A DNA stretch of 64,000 bases from Pseudolabrys sp. (GCA_030684935.1 JAUXXH010000035.1:35555-99554); one strand, 5' to 3'. Shown: positions 1 to 9,767, numbered from the stretch's first letter. A program made the numbers and translations. Notes: generated from the sequence alone by a model not told the origin.

Positions 1-1
1 C

Positions 2-70
2 GGCGGCGTGTTCGTGCTGCTGTTCCTTGCCGCGGCCATGACCGGCATTGAAGGCACCGAAAACCGCTAG
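2..70 (+). CDS. C-terminal fragment of an unidentified protein (…VFVLLFLAAAMTGIEGTENR*)
   Basis: Open frame from the window edge ending in TAG at 68-70; hydrophobic C-terminus; truncated by the window. Confidence 0.3.
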   Translation, partial: GGVFVLLFLAAAMTGIEGTENR

Positions 71-100
71 GCTCCGGCACTGCCGCCTTGGCCGCCTACG

Positions 101-128
101 AAAAAACCCCGCCGTTTCCGGCGGGGTT
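101..128 (-). terminator. Rho-independent terminator downstream of ctrA
   Basis: CCCCGCCG-tttc-CGGCGGGG stem, followed on the minus strand by TTTTTT. Confidence 0.7.
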
Positions 129-242
129 TGAGTTGGGAGGAGTGAGCCGAAAAGGCTCCTCAAGATGTACGCAGACGCAACGGGTGGATTTCAAATCACA
201 CTCGCAGTGTCGCGGGCAGGGCGGTTGAACCGCCCGCCAAAC

Positions 243-944
243 TTAAGCGGGGATCCGCTCCTCGGCCTCATGCGGCTCGCGCAGCACGTAGCCGCGGCCC
301 CACACGGTCTCGATGTAGTTCTTGCCGCTCGACGCGTTCGCCAGCTTCTTGCGCAGCTTGCAGATGAACACGTCGATGATCTTGAGTTCGGGCTCGTCCA
401 TGCCGCCGTAGAGATGGTTGAGGAACATCTCCTTGGTGAGCGTGGTGCCTTTGCGGAGCGAGAGCAGCTCCAGCATCTGATATTCCTTGCCCGTCAGGTG
501 GACACGCTGGCCGCCGACTTCGACCGTCTTGGTGTCGAGGTTGACCACCAGATCGCCGGTGTTGATGACCGACTGGGCGTGACCCTTGGAGCGGCGCACA
601 ATGGCGTGGATGCGGGCGATCAGCTCGTCCTTGTGGAACGGCTTGGTCATGTAATCGTCGGCGCCGAAGCCGAGACCCTTCACCTTGTCCTCGATACCGG
701 CGAGGCCGGAGAGAATTAGGATCGGCGTCTTGACCTTGGACACCCGGAGGGACCGCAGCACCTCGAAACCCGACATGTCGGGGAGGTTCAGGTCCAAAAG
801 GATGATGTCGTAGTCGTACAGCTTGCCGAGATCGACCCCTTCTTCCCCGAGATCCGTCGTATAGACGTTGAAACTCTCGGATTTGAGCATCAGCTCAATC
901 GATTGGGCGGTCGCGCTGTCGTCTTCAATCAGTAGAACGCGCAT
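243..944 (-). CDS. ctrA: Cell-cycle response regulator CtrA
   Basis: [23 protein letters not shown]…, OmpR-type receiver plus winged helix, highly CtrA-like; next to fliI. Confidence 0.95.
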   Translation of the reverse strand: MRVLLIEDDSATAQSIELMLKSESFNVYTTDLGEEGVDLGKLYDYDIILLDLNLPDMSGFEVLRSLRVSKVKTPILILSGLAGIEDKVKGLGFGADDYMTKPFHKDELIARIHAIVRRSKGHAQSVINTGDLVVNLDTKTVEVGGQRVHLTGKEYQMLELLSLRKGTTLTKEMFLNHLYGGMDEPELKIIDVFICKLRKKLANASSGKNYIETVWGRGYVLREPHEAEERIPA

Positions 945-1165
945 TTAAGTCCCCTTCTCGCCGCAACCGGGCTTCAGGTCAGCGCCGCGAAAGGCGGCGA
1001 GTGTGAAAAAACGCGGTGGGACAAACCGATTCGACACTATGCGGACATGGTTAACAAAACCTGATTCTTCAGTGCAAGCATTCGCTGGCGAAAGCAAGCC
1101 GAATCGCCCTAAGATGTTGCCACTGAGTGATTTTTTAGCCACGGCCCGCTTAATGCTCCAGATCA

Positions 1166-1187
1166 AGAGTCGTGGTTAAACGACTCT
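1166..1187. promoter_or_regulatory. Perfect inverted repeat AGAGTCGT-ggttaa-ACGACTCT in the ctrA/fliI intergenic region
   Basis: 8-bp perfect arms, 6-nt spacer GGTTAA; each arm carries a GANTC site. Confidence 0.6.
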
Positions 1188-1271
1188 ACAGACTCGCCCC
1201 TTCCGTCCTGGCCGGGCGATTCGATTGGCCGTAGTCCCAATGGACGATGACCCAATGATTAACGACGCGGG

Positions 1272-1286
1272 TAAACACCAAGTTAA
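1272..1286 (+). promoter_or_regulatory. Candidate CtrA box upstream of fliI (TAAA-N7-TTAA)
   Basis: taaaCACCAAGttaa, one mismatch from TTAA-N7-TTAA. Confidence 0.35.
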
Positions 1287-1295
1287 AGTCCGGCC

Positions 1296-2738
1296 TTGGC
1301 CGGTAAGCCTAAGGGCGAGTTTACGGCCTTTTCGCGTTTTTTCGCCAGAGTGGTGCCTTCGGGAACCGTTAAAGACGTCCCGCGGCGAATCGGCACGCGT
1401 CGGGGACCCGTTTTGAAAGCTCTGGCCGAACAGATCGCGGATATCGACGGTGTCGAGATCTACGGCCGCGTCGTCGGCGTGCGCGGGCTGATGGTCGAGG
1501 TCGCCGGGCCGATCCAGGCGATGTCGGTCGGCGCCCGGCTCAATATCGAGAGCGGCACAGGACGCGCCATTCCCTGCGAGGTGGTCGGCTTTGCAGGCGC
1601 CCATGCGCTGGCGATGCCGTTTGCGGCGCTGGAAGGCGTGCGGCGCGGCTGCCGCGCCATTGTCGCCACGGCGGCGGGCACGGTGCGGCCGTCCGAGCGC
1701 TGGCTGGGCCGCGTCATCAACGCCATGGGTGAGCCGATCGACGGCAAGGGGCCGCTGCCGCCGGGCCCCGCGCCTTATCCGTTCCGCGCCGCGCCGCCGC
1801 CGGCCCATGCCCGCCGCCGGGTCGGCGATCCCCTCGATCTCGGCGTTCGCGCGCTCAATACCTTCATTACGGTTTGCCGCGGCCAGCGCATGGGCATCTT
1901 CGCCGGTTCCGGGGTCGGCAAGTCGGTGCTGCTGTCGATGCTGGCGCGCAATGTCGCCGCCGACGTGTCGGTCATTGGCCTGGTCGGCGAACGCGGCCGT
2001 GAGGTGCAGGAATTCCTCCAGGACGATCTCGGCGACGCCGGCCTGGCGCGTTCGGTGGTGGTGGTGTCGACGTCCGACGAGCCGGCGCTGATGCGCCGCC
2101 AGGCTGCCTACCTGACGCTGGCGATCGCCGAGTATTTCCGCGACTTGCACAAGGATGTGCTGGTGCTGATGGATTCGGTCACCCGCTTCGCCATGGCGCA
2201 GCGCGAGATCGGCCTGTCGGCCGGCGAGCCGCCGACCGCCAAAGGCTATACGCCGACGGTCTTCACCGAACTGCCGCGTTTGCTGGAGCGCGCCGGGCCC
2301 GGTACTGATGCCGGTACGATTACTGGCATCTTCAGCGTGCTGGTCGATGGCGACGACCACAATGAGCCGGTGGCCGATGCGGTGCGCGGCATTCTCGACG
2401 GCCATATTGTCATGGAGCGCGCCATCGCCGAGCGCGGGCGCTATCCGGCTATCAATATCCTGAAATCGATCTCCCGCACCATGCCGCGGGCCTGCGATCC
2501 CGCCTTTCTACCGGCGATCACCCGGGCCAAGCAGGTGATGGCAACCTATGCCGACATGGAGGAACTGATCCGGCTCGGCGCCTACCGGGCCGGTACCAGC
2601 CCCGAGGTCGATGAGGCGATCGGCCTGAACAAGCCGCTGGAGGCATTTTTGTCCCAGGGCAAGGACGAGGCCTCGACCCTCGCCGAGGGTTATCAGTGGA
2701 TCGAGCGAATCCTCGCCGGCAAAGAAACCGAAAACTAA
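1296..2738 (+). CDS. fliI: Flagellum-specific ATPase FliI (start uncertain; a downstream start near 1414 is plausible)
   Basis: Walker A GSGVGKS, F1-ATPase/T3SS ATPase family sequence; followed by fliJ. Confidence 0.93.
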   Translation: MAGKPKGEFTAFSRFFARVVPSGTVKDVPRRIGTRRGPVLKALAEQIADIDGVEIYGRVVGVRGLMVEVAGPIQAMSVGARLNIESGTGRAIPCEVVGFAGAHALAMPFAALEGVRRGCRAIVATAAGTVRPSERWLGRVINAMGEPIDGKGPLPPGPAPYPFRAAPPPAHARRRVGDPLDLGVRALNTFITVCRGQRMGIFAGSGVGKSVLLSMLARNVAADVSVIGLVGERGREVQEFLQDDLGDAGLARSVVVVSTSDEPALMRRQAAYLTLAIAEYFRDLHKDVLVLMDSVTRFAMAQREIGLSAGEPPTAKGYTPTVFTELPRLLERAGPGTDAGTITGIFSVLVDGDDHNEPVADAVRGILDGHIVMERAIAERGRYPAINILKSISRTMPRACDPAFLPAITRAKQVMATYADMEELIRLGAYRAGTSPEVDEAIGLNKPLEAFLSQGKDEASTLAEGYQWIERILAGKETEN

Positions 2739-2845
2739 CGATATTGCCCCACAGTCGCTGCCTGAACGTCCGGCACGTCCGCGCATGGCCATGGATATTG
2801 GCTTAGCCAGCAGGCGAATTCGCGGCTTCGGGGAGTATTGAGTCG

Positions 2846-3268
2846 ATGAAGTCACGCGAAACCCTCATCCGCCTGAAAAAGTTTCAGGTCGACGAGAAGC
2901 GGCGCAAGGTCGCCCAGATCGAGGCGATGATCGCCGATTTCGACCGCATGGCCGGCGATCTCGAGCGCGAGATCAAGCACGAGCAGGACCGCGCCGGGAT
3001 TCACGATCCCAGCCATTTCGCTTATCCGACCTACGCCAAGGCGGCGATCGGCCGGCGCGAGAACCTCAAGCGCTCGGCCGACGAACTCAAGGTTCAGCTC
3101 GACGACGCCAAGGCGGTGCTCGGCGAAGCCTTCGAGGAATTGAAGAAGGTCGAGATGCTGGACGAGCGCGACCACGCCCGCGAGAAGGCCGAGCAGAACG
3201 CCCGCGAGCAGAGCGAACTCGACCGCATCGCGGCGATGCGGTTCACCGCCGGCTCCGCGCACGCGTGA
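2846..3268 (+). CDS. fliJ: Flagellar export chaperone FliJ
   Basis: MKSRETLIRLKKFQVDEKRRKVAQIEAMIADFDRMAGDLEREI…, coiled-coil, directly after fliI. Confidence 0.85.
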   Translation: MKSRETLIRLKKFQVDEKRRKVAQIEAMIADFDRMAGDLEREIKHEQDRAGIHDPSHFAYPTYAKAAIGRRENLKRSADELKVQLDDAKAVLGEAFEELKKVEMLDERDHAREKAEQNAREQSELDRIAAMRFTAGSAHA

Positions 3269-3318
3269 GGCAGGCGGGGGCCTGAGTTCAGTCCCGCCAG
3301 CGATGCTGTCTGGCCGGA

Positions 3319-4119
3319 TTAAGCGCCGGTAAAATGCGGCTTGCGTTTGTCGAGCCAGGCGGAAATCCCTTCCTCAATGTCTTTGGTTGGCACCATGCGG
3401 GCGAAGTGACCGGCCTCAACGGCTAGTCCTTCGTCAATCGGCAGATTGATGCCGCGGGTGACACTGTTAAGGCAGGCCGCCAGCGCCAGCGGTGATTTCT
3501 CGGCGATGACATGCGCGAGGTGGAAGGCTTCGTCATAGAGACTGTCATGGGGGACCACCTCGTTGATGAGCCCGAAGTCGCGTGCCTTCCACGCTCCGAT
3601 CGGCTCGCCGGTCAGGATCATGCGCAAGGCGCGCTTGCGGCCGATCAGCCGCGGCAGCCGTTGCGACCCGCCGAACGGCGGAGCAAAGCCGAGGCTGATC
3701 TCCGATTTGCAGAATTTTGCGCGCTCGCTGCCGATGGCCAGCGGCGCAGCCTCTGTGATCTCCGAACCGCCACCATAGGCCAGCCCGTTGACCGCCACGA
3801 TGATCGGCTTCGGGAACGTCTCGATGCGCGCGGTCAACCGCTGTCCCCGCTGCACGAAGTCGCGCAGCGCCGTCGCTGCGCCGCTGCGGACGCTCGGCGC
3901 GAAGTCGGCGATATCGGCGCCGGCGGAAAAAGCCCGGTCGCCCGCGCCGGTGAGGATGACCACGCGCACCCCGTCGTCGGCTTCCACAGCGTCAAGCAGG
4001 CGCGTGAGCCGATCGATCAGGGAATAGTTGAGTGCGTTGAGCTTGTCGGGCCGGTTCAAGGTGAGCAGAGCGACGGCCCGGTCGATCTGGCAAAGTACGG
4101 TGGCGTCGGATGCGGTCAT
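3319..4119 (-). CDS. Enoyl-CoA hydratase/isomerase family protein
   Basis: Crotonase signature (LTGAGDRAFSAGADI…). Confidence 0.88.
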   Translation of the reverse strand: MTASDATVLCQIDRAVALLTLNRPDKLNALNYSLIDRLTRLLDAVEADDGVRVVILTGAGDRAFSAGADIADFAPSVRSGAATALRDFVQRGQRLTARIETFPKPIIVAVNGLAYGGGSEITEAAPLAIGSERAKFCKSEISLGFAPPFGGSQRLPRLIGRKRALRMILTGEPIGAWKARDFGLINEVVPHDSLYDEAFHLAHVIAEKSPLALAACLNSVTRGINLPIDEGLAVEAGHFARMVPTKDIEEGISAWLDKRKPHFTGA

Positions 4120-4214
4120 GGCTTTTCACCTCGGCGGTGGCGGACAGGAAGCTGCCGCCACCGTGGCAAAGCCGGTGCCTTGCGTACACACACTAGTCAG
4201 TATACTTTGGATTT

Positions 4215-4787
4215 ATGCCACGCGACGCCGCAGTGACCCGCAAGCGCATTTTGGCCGCGGCTTCCAAGCTGTTCTACGGCGTGGGCATCCGCGCCGTCGG
4301 CGTCGACGAAATTGCGGCGCGCGCCGGCGTCACCAAGCGCACGCTCTATTATCACTTTCGCAGCAAGGACGACCTGATCGCCGCCTATCTGGAAGGGCGC
4401 GACGCGCCGACGCTGGCCATCATCGTCGGCTGGCTGGATGCTGCCAAGGGCTCTTTCGCCGACCGGATCGTCGCGGTGTTCAGGGAGACCGGCAAGCTGG
4501 CGCGCCATCCGAAATGGCGTGGCTGCGGCTTTCTGCGCACGACGGCCGAGCTTGTCGCCACGCCCGGTCATCCGGCGATCAAGGCCTGCGCCGCTCACAA
4601 GAAGAAACTGGAGGCGGAATTCGAGCGCCGCATTGCAGTGGATGGCCTGAGCGACCCGGCGACGCGCGCGCGGCAAATCATGCTTCTGTTCGATGGGGCT
4701 TTCTCATCGATGCTGGTGCATCGCGATCCGGCCTATGCCGAGGCGGCTGGGCAGGCGGCGGCCGCGCTGGTGCGCAAGGCGCGCTGA
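4215..4787 (+). CDS. TetR family transcriptional regulator
   Basis: N-terminal HTH …ILAAASKLFYGVGIRAVGVDEIAARAGVTKRTLYYHFRSKDDL. Confidence 0.9.
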   Translation: MPRDAAVTRKRILAAASKLFYGVGIRAVGVDEIAARAGVTKRTLYYHFRSKDDLIAAYLEGRDAPTLAIIVGWLDAAKGSFADRIVAVFRETGKLARHPKWRGCGFLRTTAELVATPGHPAIKACAAHKKKLEAEFERRIAVDGLSDPATRARQIMLLFDGAFSSMLVHRDPAYAEAAGQAAAALVRKAR

Positions 4788-4981
4788 CCGCTGCTTCGCG
4801 CCAGCAAGCCAGGATGCTGGACGTGTGCCGGCGCGGCGGTTGATTCAGATCAATACGCTGCGGCCAAACGCGCAACAGTCTGACCACGCGTCAGTGCTGC
4901 CGTCCCAACGGCGGTTCTGGCTCGCCATTGGAACTCCGCATGCGGGCACCAGGCGCCATTTCCTAAAATGTGTAGGTCACA

Positions 4982-6196
4982 ATGAAGCCAGCAGCCGACG
5001 GTCAAGCAGCAAGGTCGGGTCTCGCTGGTATCGCACAGCGGCCTTGGTTCAAGGCCGCGATCGCGATCATCGTCATCGTCGGCGTGATCGCCACAGCCGC
5101 CTTCATCTATGCGAACCGCCCGGTTATCGTGCAGGTGGCGACCGCCACGGAGAACGTGCCGATTCGCGTATTCGGCCTCGGTACGGTTGAAGCCCAAGTC
5201 CTCTCGAAGATCGGGTTCGAGGTTGGGGCCACGCTGGTTGAGCTGAACGCCGACCATGGCGACCGTGTGACCAAGGGTCAGGTGCTGGCGCGCCTCAATC
5301 TCGGCGAGCAGGAGGCCAAGGTTGCCAAGGCGCGGGCCGCGCTTCTTGTCGCCGAGGCCAATATCAAGAAGGCCGGTGCCAATCTTGAGAAAACGCAGGC
5401 CGTGCTGGCCCAGAAGCAGGCCGCCAACCAGCGCAAGCAAGCCCTTGTCGGTCGCGACATCGTCACCCAGCAGGTCGCCGAGGAGGCCATCAGGGACGAG
5501 GCCGTCGCCATCGCCGACGTGGCCGTCGCGAAGAGCGAGGTGGAGACCGCCAAGGCGCAACGCATCGATGCATCGGCGCAGACCGAGTTTGAGGAGACCT
5601 TGCTGCGGCACCGGACCTTGGTCGCGCCCTATGATGCCACGGTCATCGAGCGTCACAAGGAGCGTGGCACAGTCATCAAGGCCGGCGATCCCATATTCAC
5701 GCTGGTCGCGAATGCCTCCTATTGGGGCCTCGCCTATGTTGACGAGGCCCGCGCCGGTTTCATCCAGGAAGGCCAGCGCGTCGATGCTCGCCTCCGATCG
5801 CGTCCGCAGGATGCTTTCACCGGCCGCGTTGTCCGCATCGGCCTGGAAAGCGACCGTGTCAGCGAAGAGCGGCGCGTCTTCATCAAGGGCGACAGTCCGC
5901 CGTCACAGGTCTATCTCGGCGAGCAGGCCGAATTCTGGATCACCGTTGCCCAGCTCGACAAGGCCTTGCTTATCCCGGAAGCCGCCGTGCAAGGCTACGA
6001 CGGTCGGGAAGGACGGGTCTGGACGGTTGAATCGGGCCGGCTGCAGCGCCGTCTCATGAAGTTCCGGCACCGTACTGAGGACGCGCGGCTTGAGGTTGGC
6101 GAGAGCCTGCCCGTGGGGGTGCAGATTGTCTCGCAGGTAGAAAGCGGTTTTCGGGAAGGCCGTGCGGCAAGGGCAATAGAGGCCAGAACGAAGTGA
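4982..6196 (+). CDS. HlyD/DevB-type periplasmic adaptor (membrane fusion) subunit
   Basis: N-terminal TM, paired biotinyl-lipoyl-like regions and coiled coil; followed by a DevC/DevA-like permease and ATPase. Confidence 0.85.
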   Translation: MKPAADGQAARSGLAGIAQRPWFKAAIAIIVIVGVIATAAFIYANRPVIVQVATATENVPIRVFGLGTVEAQVLSKIGFEVGATLVELNADHGDRVTKGQVLARLNLGEQEAKVAKARAALLVAEANIKKAGANLEKTQAVLAQKQAANQRKQALVGRDIVTQQVAEEAIRDEAVAIADVAVAKSEVETAKAQRIDASAQTEFEETLLRHRTLVAPYDATVIERHKERGTVIKAGDPIFTLVANASYWGLAYVDEARAGFIQEGQRVDARLRSRPQDAFTGRVVRIGLESDRVSEERRVFIKGDSPPSQVYLGEQAEFWITVAQLDKALLIPEAAVQGYDGREGRVWTVESGRLQRRLMKFRHRTEDARLEVGESLPVGVQIVSQVESGFREGRAARAIEARTK

Positions 6197-7326
6197 ATCT
6201 CGCCTATCGAGATATTCGACACAATCTCGGTCGCTTTTTGCTGACCTGCGTCGGGCTCGGGCTCCTGCTCGGCGTGGTCATGGCGATGATCGGCATCTAC
6301 CGCGGCCTCGTCGTCGATGCTCTCACGATCGCCCGTGCGCCGGCCGTCGATCTTTGGGTGGTGGAAGCCAATACGCGCGGTCCATTCGCGGAAGCTTCGC
6401 GGATTCCCGGTGACATTCGCAACGCTGTTGCCCGCATCGCAGGCGTCGCCGCCGCCGGCAGCATCACGTATCAGACGGTCGAAGCGGAATATCGGGACGC
6501 CAAATTGCGGCTTTATATCATTGGCTATGAACCGACTCGCCCCGGCGGGCCGCCCGAAATCGTGCGCGGGCGCGGCATCGCCCGCAGTCACTATGAGATG
6601 GTCGCTGACCGCACCGCCGGTCTCGAACTCGACGATCGCATTTCTCTCGGCCGGAACACGTTCACGGTCGTTGGGCTCACGCAGAACCAGGTCAATACTG
6701 GCGGCGATCCGGCCGTCTACATCACCTTGTCTGATGCGCAGAAGCTGCAATTCGACCTCGCGCCACCTGCCCAACGTGTGCAGCTGGCGCGGGGCGCCGG
6801 TACCGCAAGTCGAGATACCGTCAATGCCGTCGTCGCCCGGCTTCAGCCCAATGCCTCGGCCAATGCCGCCGCGGACACGGTCCGTCGCTGGAAGCACCTG
6901 TCTGCCATCACGCAGGAAGCGCAGGAGGAAATTCTGTCCCGGTCTTTGGTCGACCGGGCGCGGCGCCAGATCGGACTCTTCACGTCGCTCCTGCTGATTG
7001 TCTCAGCGGTCATTATTGCGCTTATCATCTACACGATGACGATGGAAAAGCTGAAGCCGATCGCAACGTTGAAATTGATCGGGTCGTCTGACCGGACCAT
7101 CATCGGCATGATCGTCCAGCAAGCCCTGGCGCTTGGCTTCATCGGTTTTGCCATTGGGGTCGCCCTCATTCTCGGCATAAAGGATTCCTTCCCGCGGCGT
7201 GTCGTGCTTGAGCCCGACAACGTGTTGATGCTTGGGCTGGTCGTTTTTGTGGTGTGTCTGTTGTCCAGCGGACTCGGCGTGCGCGCTGCCCTCAAAGTCG
7301 ACCCGGCGACGGCGCTTGGAGGCTGA
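6193..7326 (+). CDS. ABC transporter permease, FtsX/DevC-like
   Basis: FtsX-type topology; overlaps upstream adaptor gene by 4 nt. Confidence 0.85.
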   Translation: MNLAYRDIRHNLGRFLLTCVGLGLLLGVVMAMIGIYRGLVVDALTIARAPAVDLWVVEANTRGPFAEASRIPGDIRNAVARIAGVAAAGSITYQTVEAEYRDAKLRLYIIGYEPTRPGGPPEIVRGRGIARSHYEMVADRTAGLELDDRISLGRNTFTVVGLTQNQVNTGGDPAVYITLSDAQKLQFDLAPPAQRVQLARGAGTASRDTVNAVVARLQPNASANAAADTVRRWKHLSAITQEAQEEILSRSLVDRARRQIGLFTSLLLIVSAVIIALIIYTMTMEKLKPIATLKLIGSSDRTIIGMIVQQALALGFIGFAIGVALILGIKDSFPRRVVLEPDNVLMLGLVVFVVCLLSSGLGVRAALKVDPATALGG

Positions 7327-7327
7327 C

Positions 7328-8080
7328 ATGGCGACAGCAAGAGACGATAGACCACTCGTGCGGGTCGACAGTGTTTCAAAACATTTCGGCGCAGGAGAAA
7401 CCCGGGTCGACGCACTGATAGACGTATCGATCACGGTCTATCCCCAGCAACTCATCGCGCTGCTTGGCCCCTCCGGCTCCGGCAAGACAACGCTGCTCAA
7501 TATCATCGGCTGCATTCTCAACCCTTCGTCGGGGGCGATGGAGCTGGACGGCGAACCGGTCGTTCGGGACGGCCGTTGGCTGCGCAGCGACCTGCGTCGT
7601 CTGCGACTCGACAAGATTGGGTTCATTTTTCAATCGCACAACTTGCTGCCGTTCCTCAACGCGACTGACAATGTCGCGATCGTACTGCAATTGGCCGGCG
7701 TCGATGCCGCGAACGCACGCAGGCGGGCGGTCGAGCTGCTCGACTATCTGGAGGTAGGCCACCGCAAGGACGCAATGCCGGCCCATCTTTCCGGAGGGGA
7801 GGGTCAGCGGGTCGCCATCGCCCGCGCACTCGCCAACCGGCCGCGCATCATTCTTGCCGATGAACCGACGGCGGCGCTCGACTCGAAGCGGGCGCAGATT
7901 GTGATGGACCTTCTTCGCAAGCTCGCCATCGAGCAGAACGCCGCTATCATTGCCGTCACCCACGATGAGAAGATTTTCGATCGCTTCGATCGCATTTTCC
8001 AGTTGCGCGACGGCCGCCTCGATAATGGCGGCGAAGCGCAGAACGGTGCCATGGAGACGGCACACGCCCAGGGCGCGTGA
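7328..8080 (+). CDS. ABC transporter ATP-binding protein (DevA/LolD-like)
   Basis: Walker A GPSGSGKTT, signature LSGGEGQR, Walker B IILADEPTA. Confidence 0.93.
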   Translation: MATARDDRPLVRVDSVSKHFGAGETRVDALIDVSITVYPQQLIALLGPSGSGKTTLLNIIGCILNPSSGAMELDGEPVVRDGRWLRSDLRRLRLDKIGFIFQSHNLLPFLNATDNVAIVLQLAGVDAANARRRAVELLDYLEVGHRKDAMPAHLSGGEGQRVAIARALANRPRIILADEPTAALDSKRAQIVMDLLRKLAIEQNAAIIAVTHDEKIFDRFDRIFQLRDGRLDNGGEAQNGAMETAHAQGA

Positions 8081-8134
8081 CGCATGACCCCACAAACGGC
8101 GCCCAGGGGGCGCCGCTCGCATTGAGACGTCGCG

Positions 8135-8425
8135 TTACTTCTTTGCCGGCTCGGATTTGGCCCGCATCTGTTTCACCTCGCCGTCAAGCCGGGTCAGCGC
8201 CGCCTGCAGCGCGGCGATCTCGGCCTGCGCCGCAGCCAGTCTCGCGTTGCTCTCGCGTTTCACCTTGGCGAGTTCCTGCTGCAGGAAATTGTCATTGGCC
8301 TGCAGGCAGCCGGTGCGGCGGTCCATCTGCTTTTCGGCGGTGCAGACTTCCAGGCCGCGAATATCCTGCGCGACGGCGGGCGTGGCGAGCAGAGCCAGCA
8401 GGGTCAAAGCGGCGGCTGTTTTCAT
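8135..8425 (-). CDS. Small secreted coiled-coil protein, unknown function
   Basis: Signal peptide MKTAAALTLLALLATPAVAQ; coding-like composition. Confidence 0.6.
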   Translation of the reverse strand: MKTAAALTLLALLATPAVAQDIRGLEVCTAEKQMDRRTGCLQANDNFLQQELAKVKRESNARLAAAQAEIAALQAALTRLDGEVKQMRAKSEPAKK

Positions 8426-8490
8426 GGCGAGGGTGATCCCGGTTCAAGGCGTCCGTCTGCATAGCCTGCCATCGCGGCATTGTCGCGATG

Positions 8491-9630
8491 CTACGGCCCG
8501 AACGCCGCCGCCAGTTCCCGGGCGCCGGGCTGTTGCGCGCCTTTCGCCATCTTGGCGTCCATGTCCGAAATCAGGTTGGCGACCACGCCGGTGCGGCGCG
8601 CCACCGGATTGCGCTCATAGCCGTTGCGCTGGAAGAAGTTCGCCGTCGGCACGCGCTCACGCATCGCTTGCGGCATCAGCACCATGTCGATGCCGTTGCC
8701 GTCGCCGGTCAGATTCATCAGTTCAAGTTCCGCCGCGGTCAGCGGCCGCTTGAGACGGCGCGTGCGCGCAAACTGCACCGAGGTGACCAGCTTCTGCACC
8801 TGCACCAGCGGGCCGAGATCGATGTCCAGCACGATGGCGTGCAAGCCCCAGCCGCCGCGCGTGGTCTTGGCCAGTTTGTCGAGCGCGGCCCACTGATAGG
8901 GAACGGTACGGGCGTGGGCGATCATGCGCCGCAGCGCCTCGATCTTGCGGTTCATCGCCTGGCGCTCGGCGCCGCTGAGCATTTTCGATTTCTGCTGCAG
9001 CGCCGACAGCAATTGGGGGCCGTGGCTGTGCAGGGTCGCGGCCGAAATGGTGCTGAGCAACTGGTTGTAGCCGACCGCCGGCGAGATCGGCCGCGTGCGG
9101 GTCGCCGACACGCCGGCCTGGGTGTCGTGGGTGCCATTGCCGCCGGTCTCGAAGACATAGATGCCGACGATCTGGTCGCGCGTCAGCCCGGCCGCTGCGG
9201 CGGCCCTGGCATAGGCGCGCATGAACTCGCTTTCGGTTTTCGGGCGGTCGGGGACGAAGCCGAACTGTTCGGCCGCCGCTTCGATAAAATCGGCGATGGT
9301 CGGCATCTCTTCGCGCTCGACCGGCGGTCGTGGCGGCGCGTCGGGATCGACCGGACGCGGCGGCCCGGTATAGACCGGCGGCTGCGTCAGCACATAATCC
9401 TCGAGCAGGATCCGCTCGCCGCTGCGGTGCTTGGCATTGCGGATGCGGCGCTTGGCGGCAACCGCGTCCCAATAGGCCACGGCCTGGCGTTCGTAAGGGC
9501 CGTACGCGGCTTCATAGGCGGCAAGCCGCGCCAGATAATCGGACCGCTGTGCTTGCGCAGGCGCCGTCGCCAGCATCAGCACGGCGGCGATCAGTCCGGT
9601 GAAAAGAGTGCGAATCAATTGGCTTTTCAT
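8491..9630 (-). CDS. Secreted protein of unknown function, possibly lysozyme-fold/transglycosylase-like
   Basis: Signal peptide; IVGIYVFETGGNG…AVGYNQLLSTI segment. Confidence 0.7.
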   Translation of the reverse strand: MKSQLIRTLFTGLIAAVLMLATAPAQAQRSDYLARLAAYEAAYGPYERQAVAYWDAVAAKRRIRNAKHRSGERILLEDYVLTQPPVYTGPPRPVDPDAPPRPPVEREEMPTIADFIEAAAEQFGFVPDRPKTESEFMRAYARAAAAAGLTRDQIVGIYVFETGGNGTHDTQAGVSATRTRPISPAVGYNQLLSTISAATLHSHGPQLLSALQQKSKMLSGAERQAMNRKIEALRRMIAHARTVPYQWAALDKLAKTTRGGWGLHAIVLDIDLGPLVQVQKLVTSVQFARTRRLKRPLTAAELELMNLTGDGNGIDMVLMPQAMRERVPTANFFQRNGYERNPVARRTGVVANLISDMDAKMAKGAQQPGARELAAAFGP

Positions 9631-9672
9631 GACCGCCCTTCTCGAGGTTTTTTGCCGATTCGCCCATCTGAC

Positions 9673-9701
9673 AAAAAAGCGCGCCGCAAAGGCGGCGCGC
9701 T
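9673..9701 (-). terminator. Rho-independent terminator
   Basis: Minus strand AGCGCGCCGCC-ttt-GCGGCGCGCT followed by TTTTT. Confidence 0.8.
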
Positions 9702-9767
9702 AGGGGGGAGGTAGATGCTCAGACAGACCGTTTGCCGGCTGGAACCGGCATGCGGGTAGAAAAACTG

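Noticed and set aside
1176-2405. 409-aa minus-strand ORF antisense to fliI
   Set aside because: His/Arg/Gln-rich composition typical of antisense frames in high-GC DNA; fliI on the plus strand is clearly coding.
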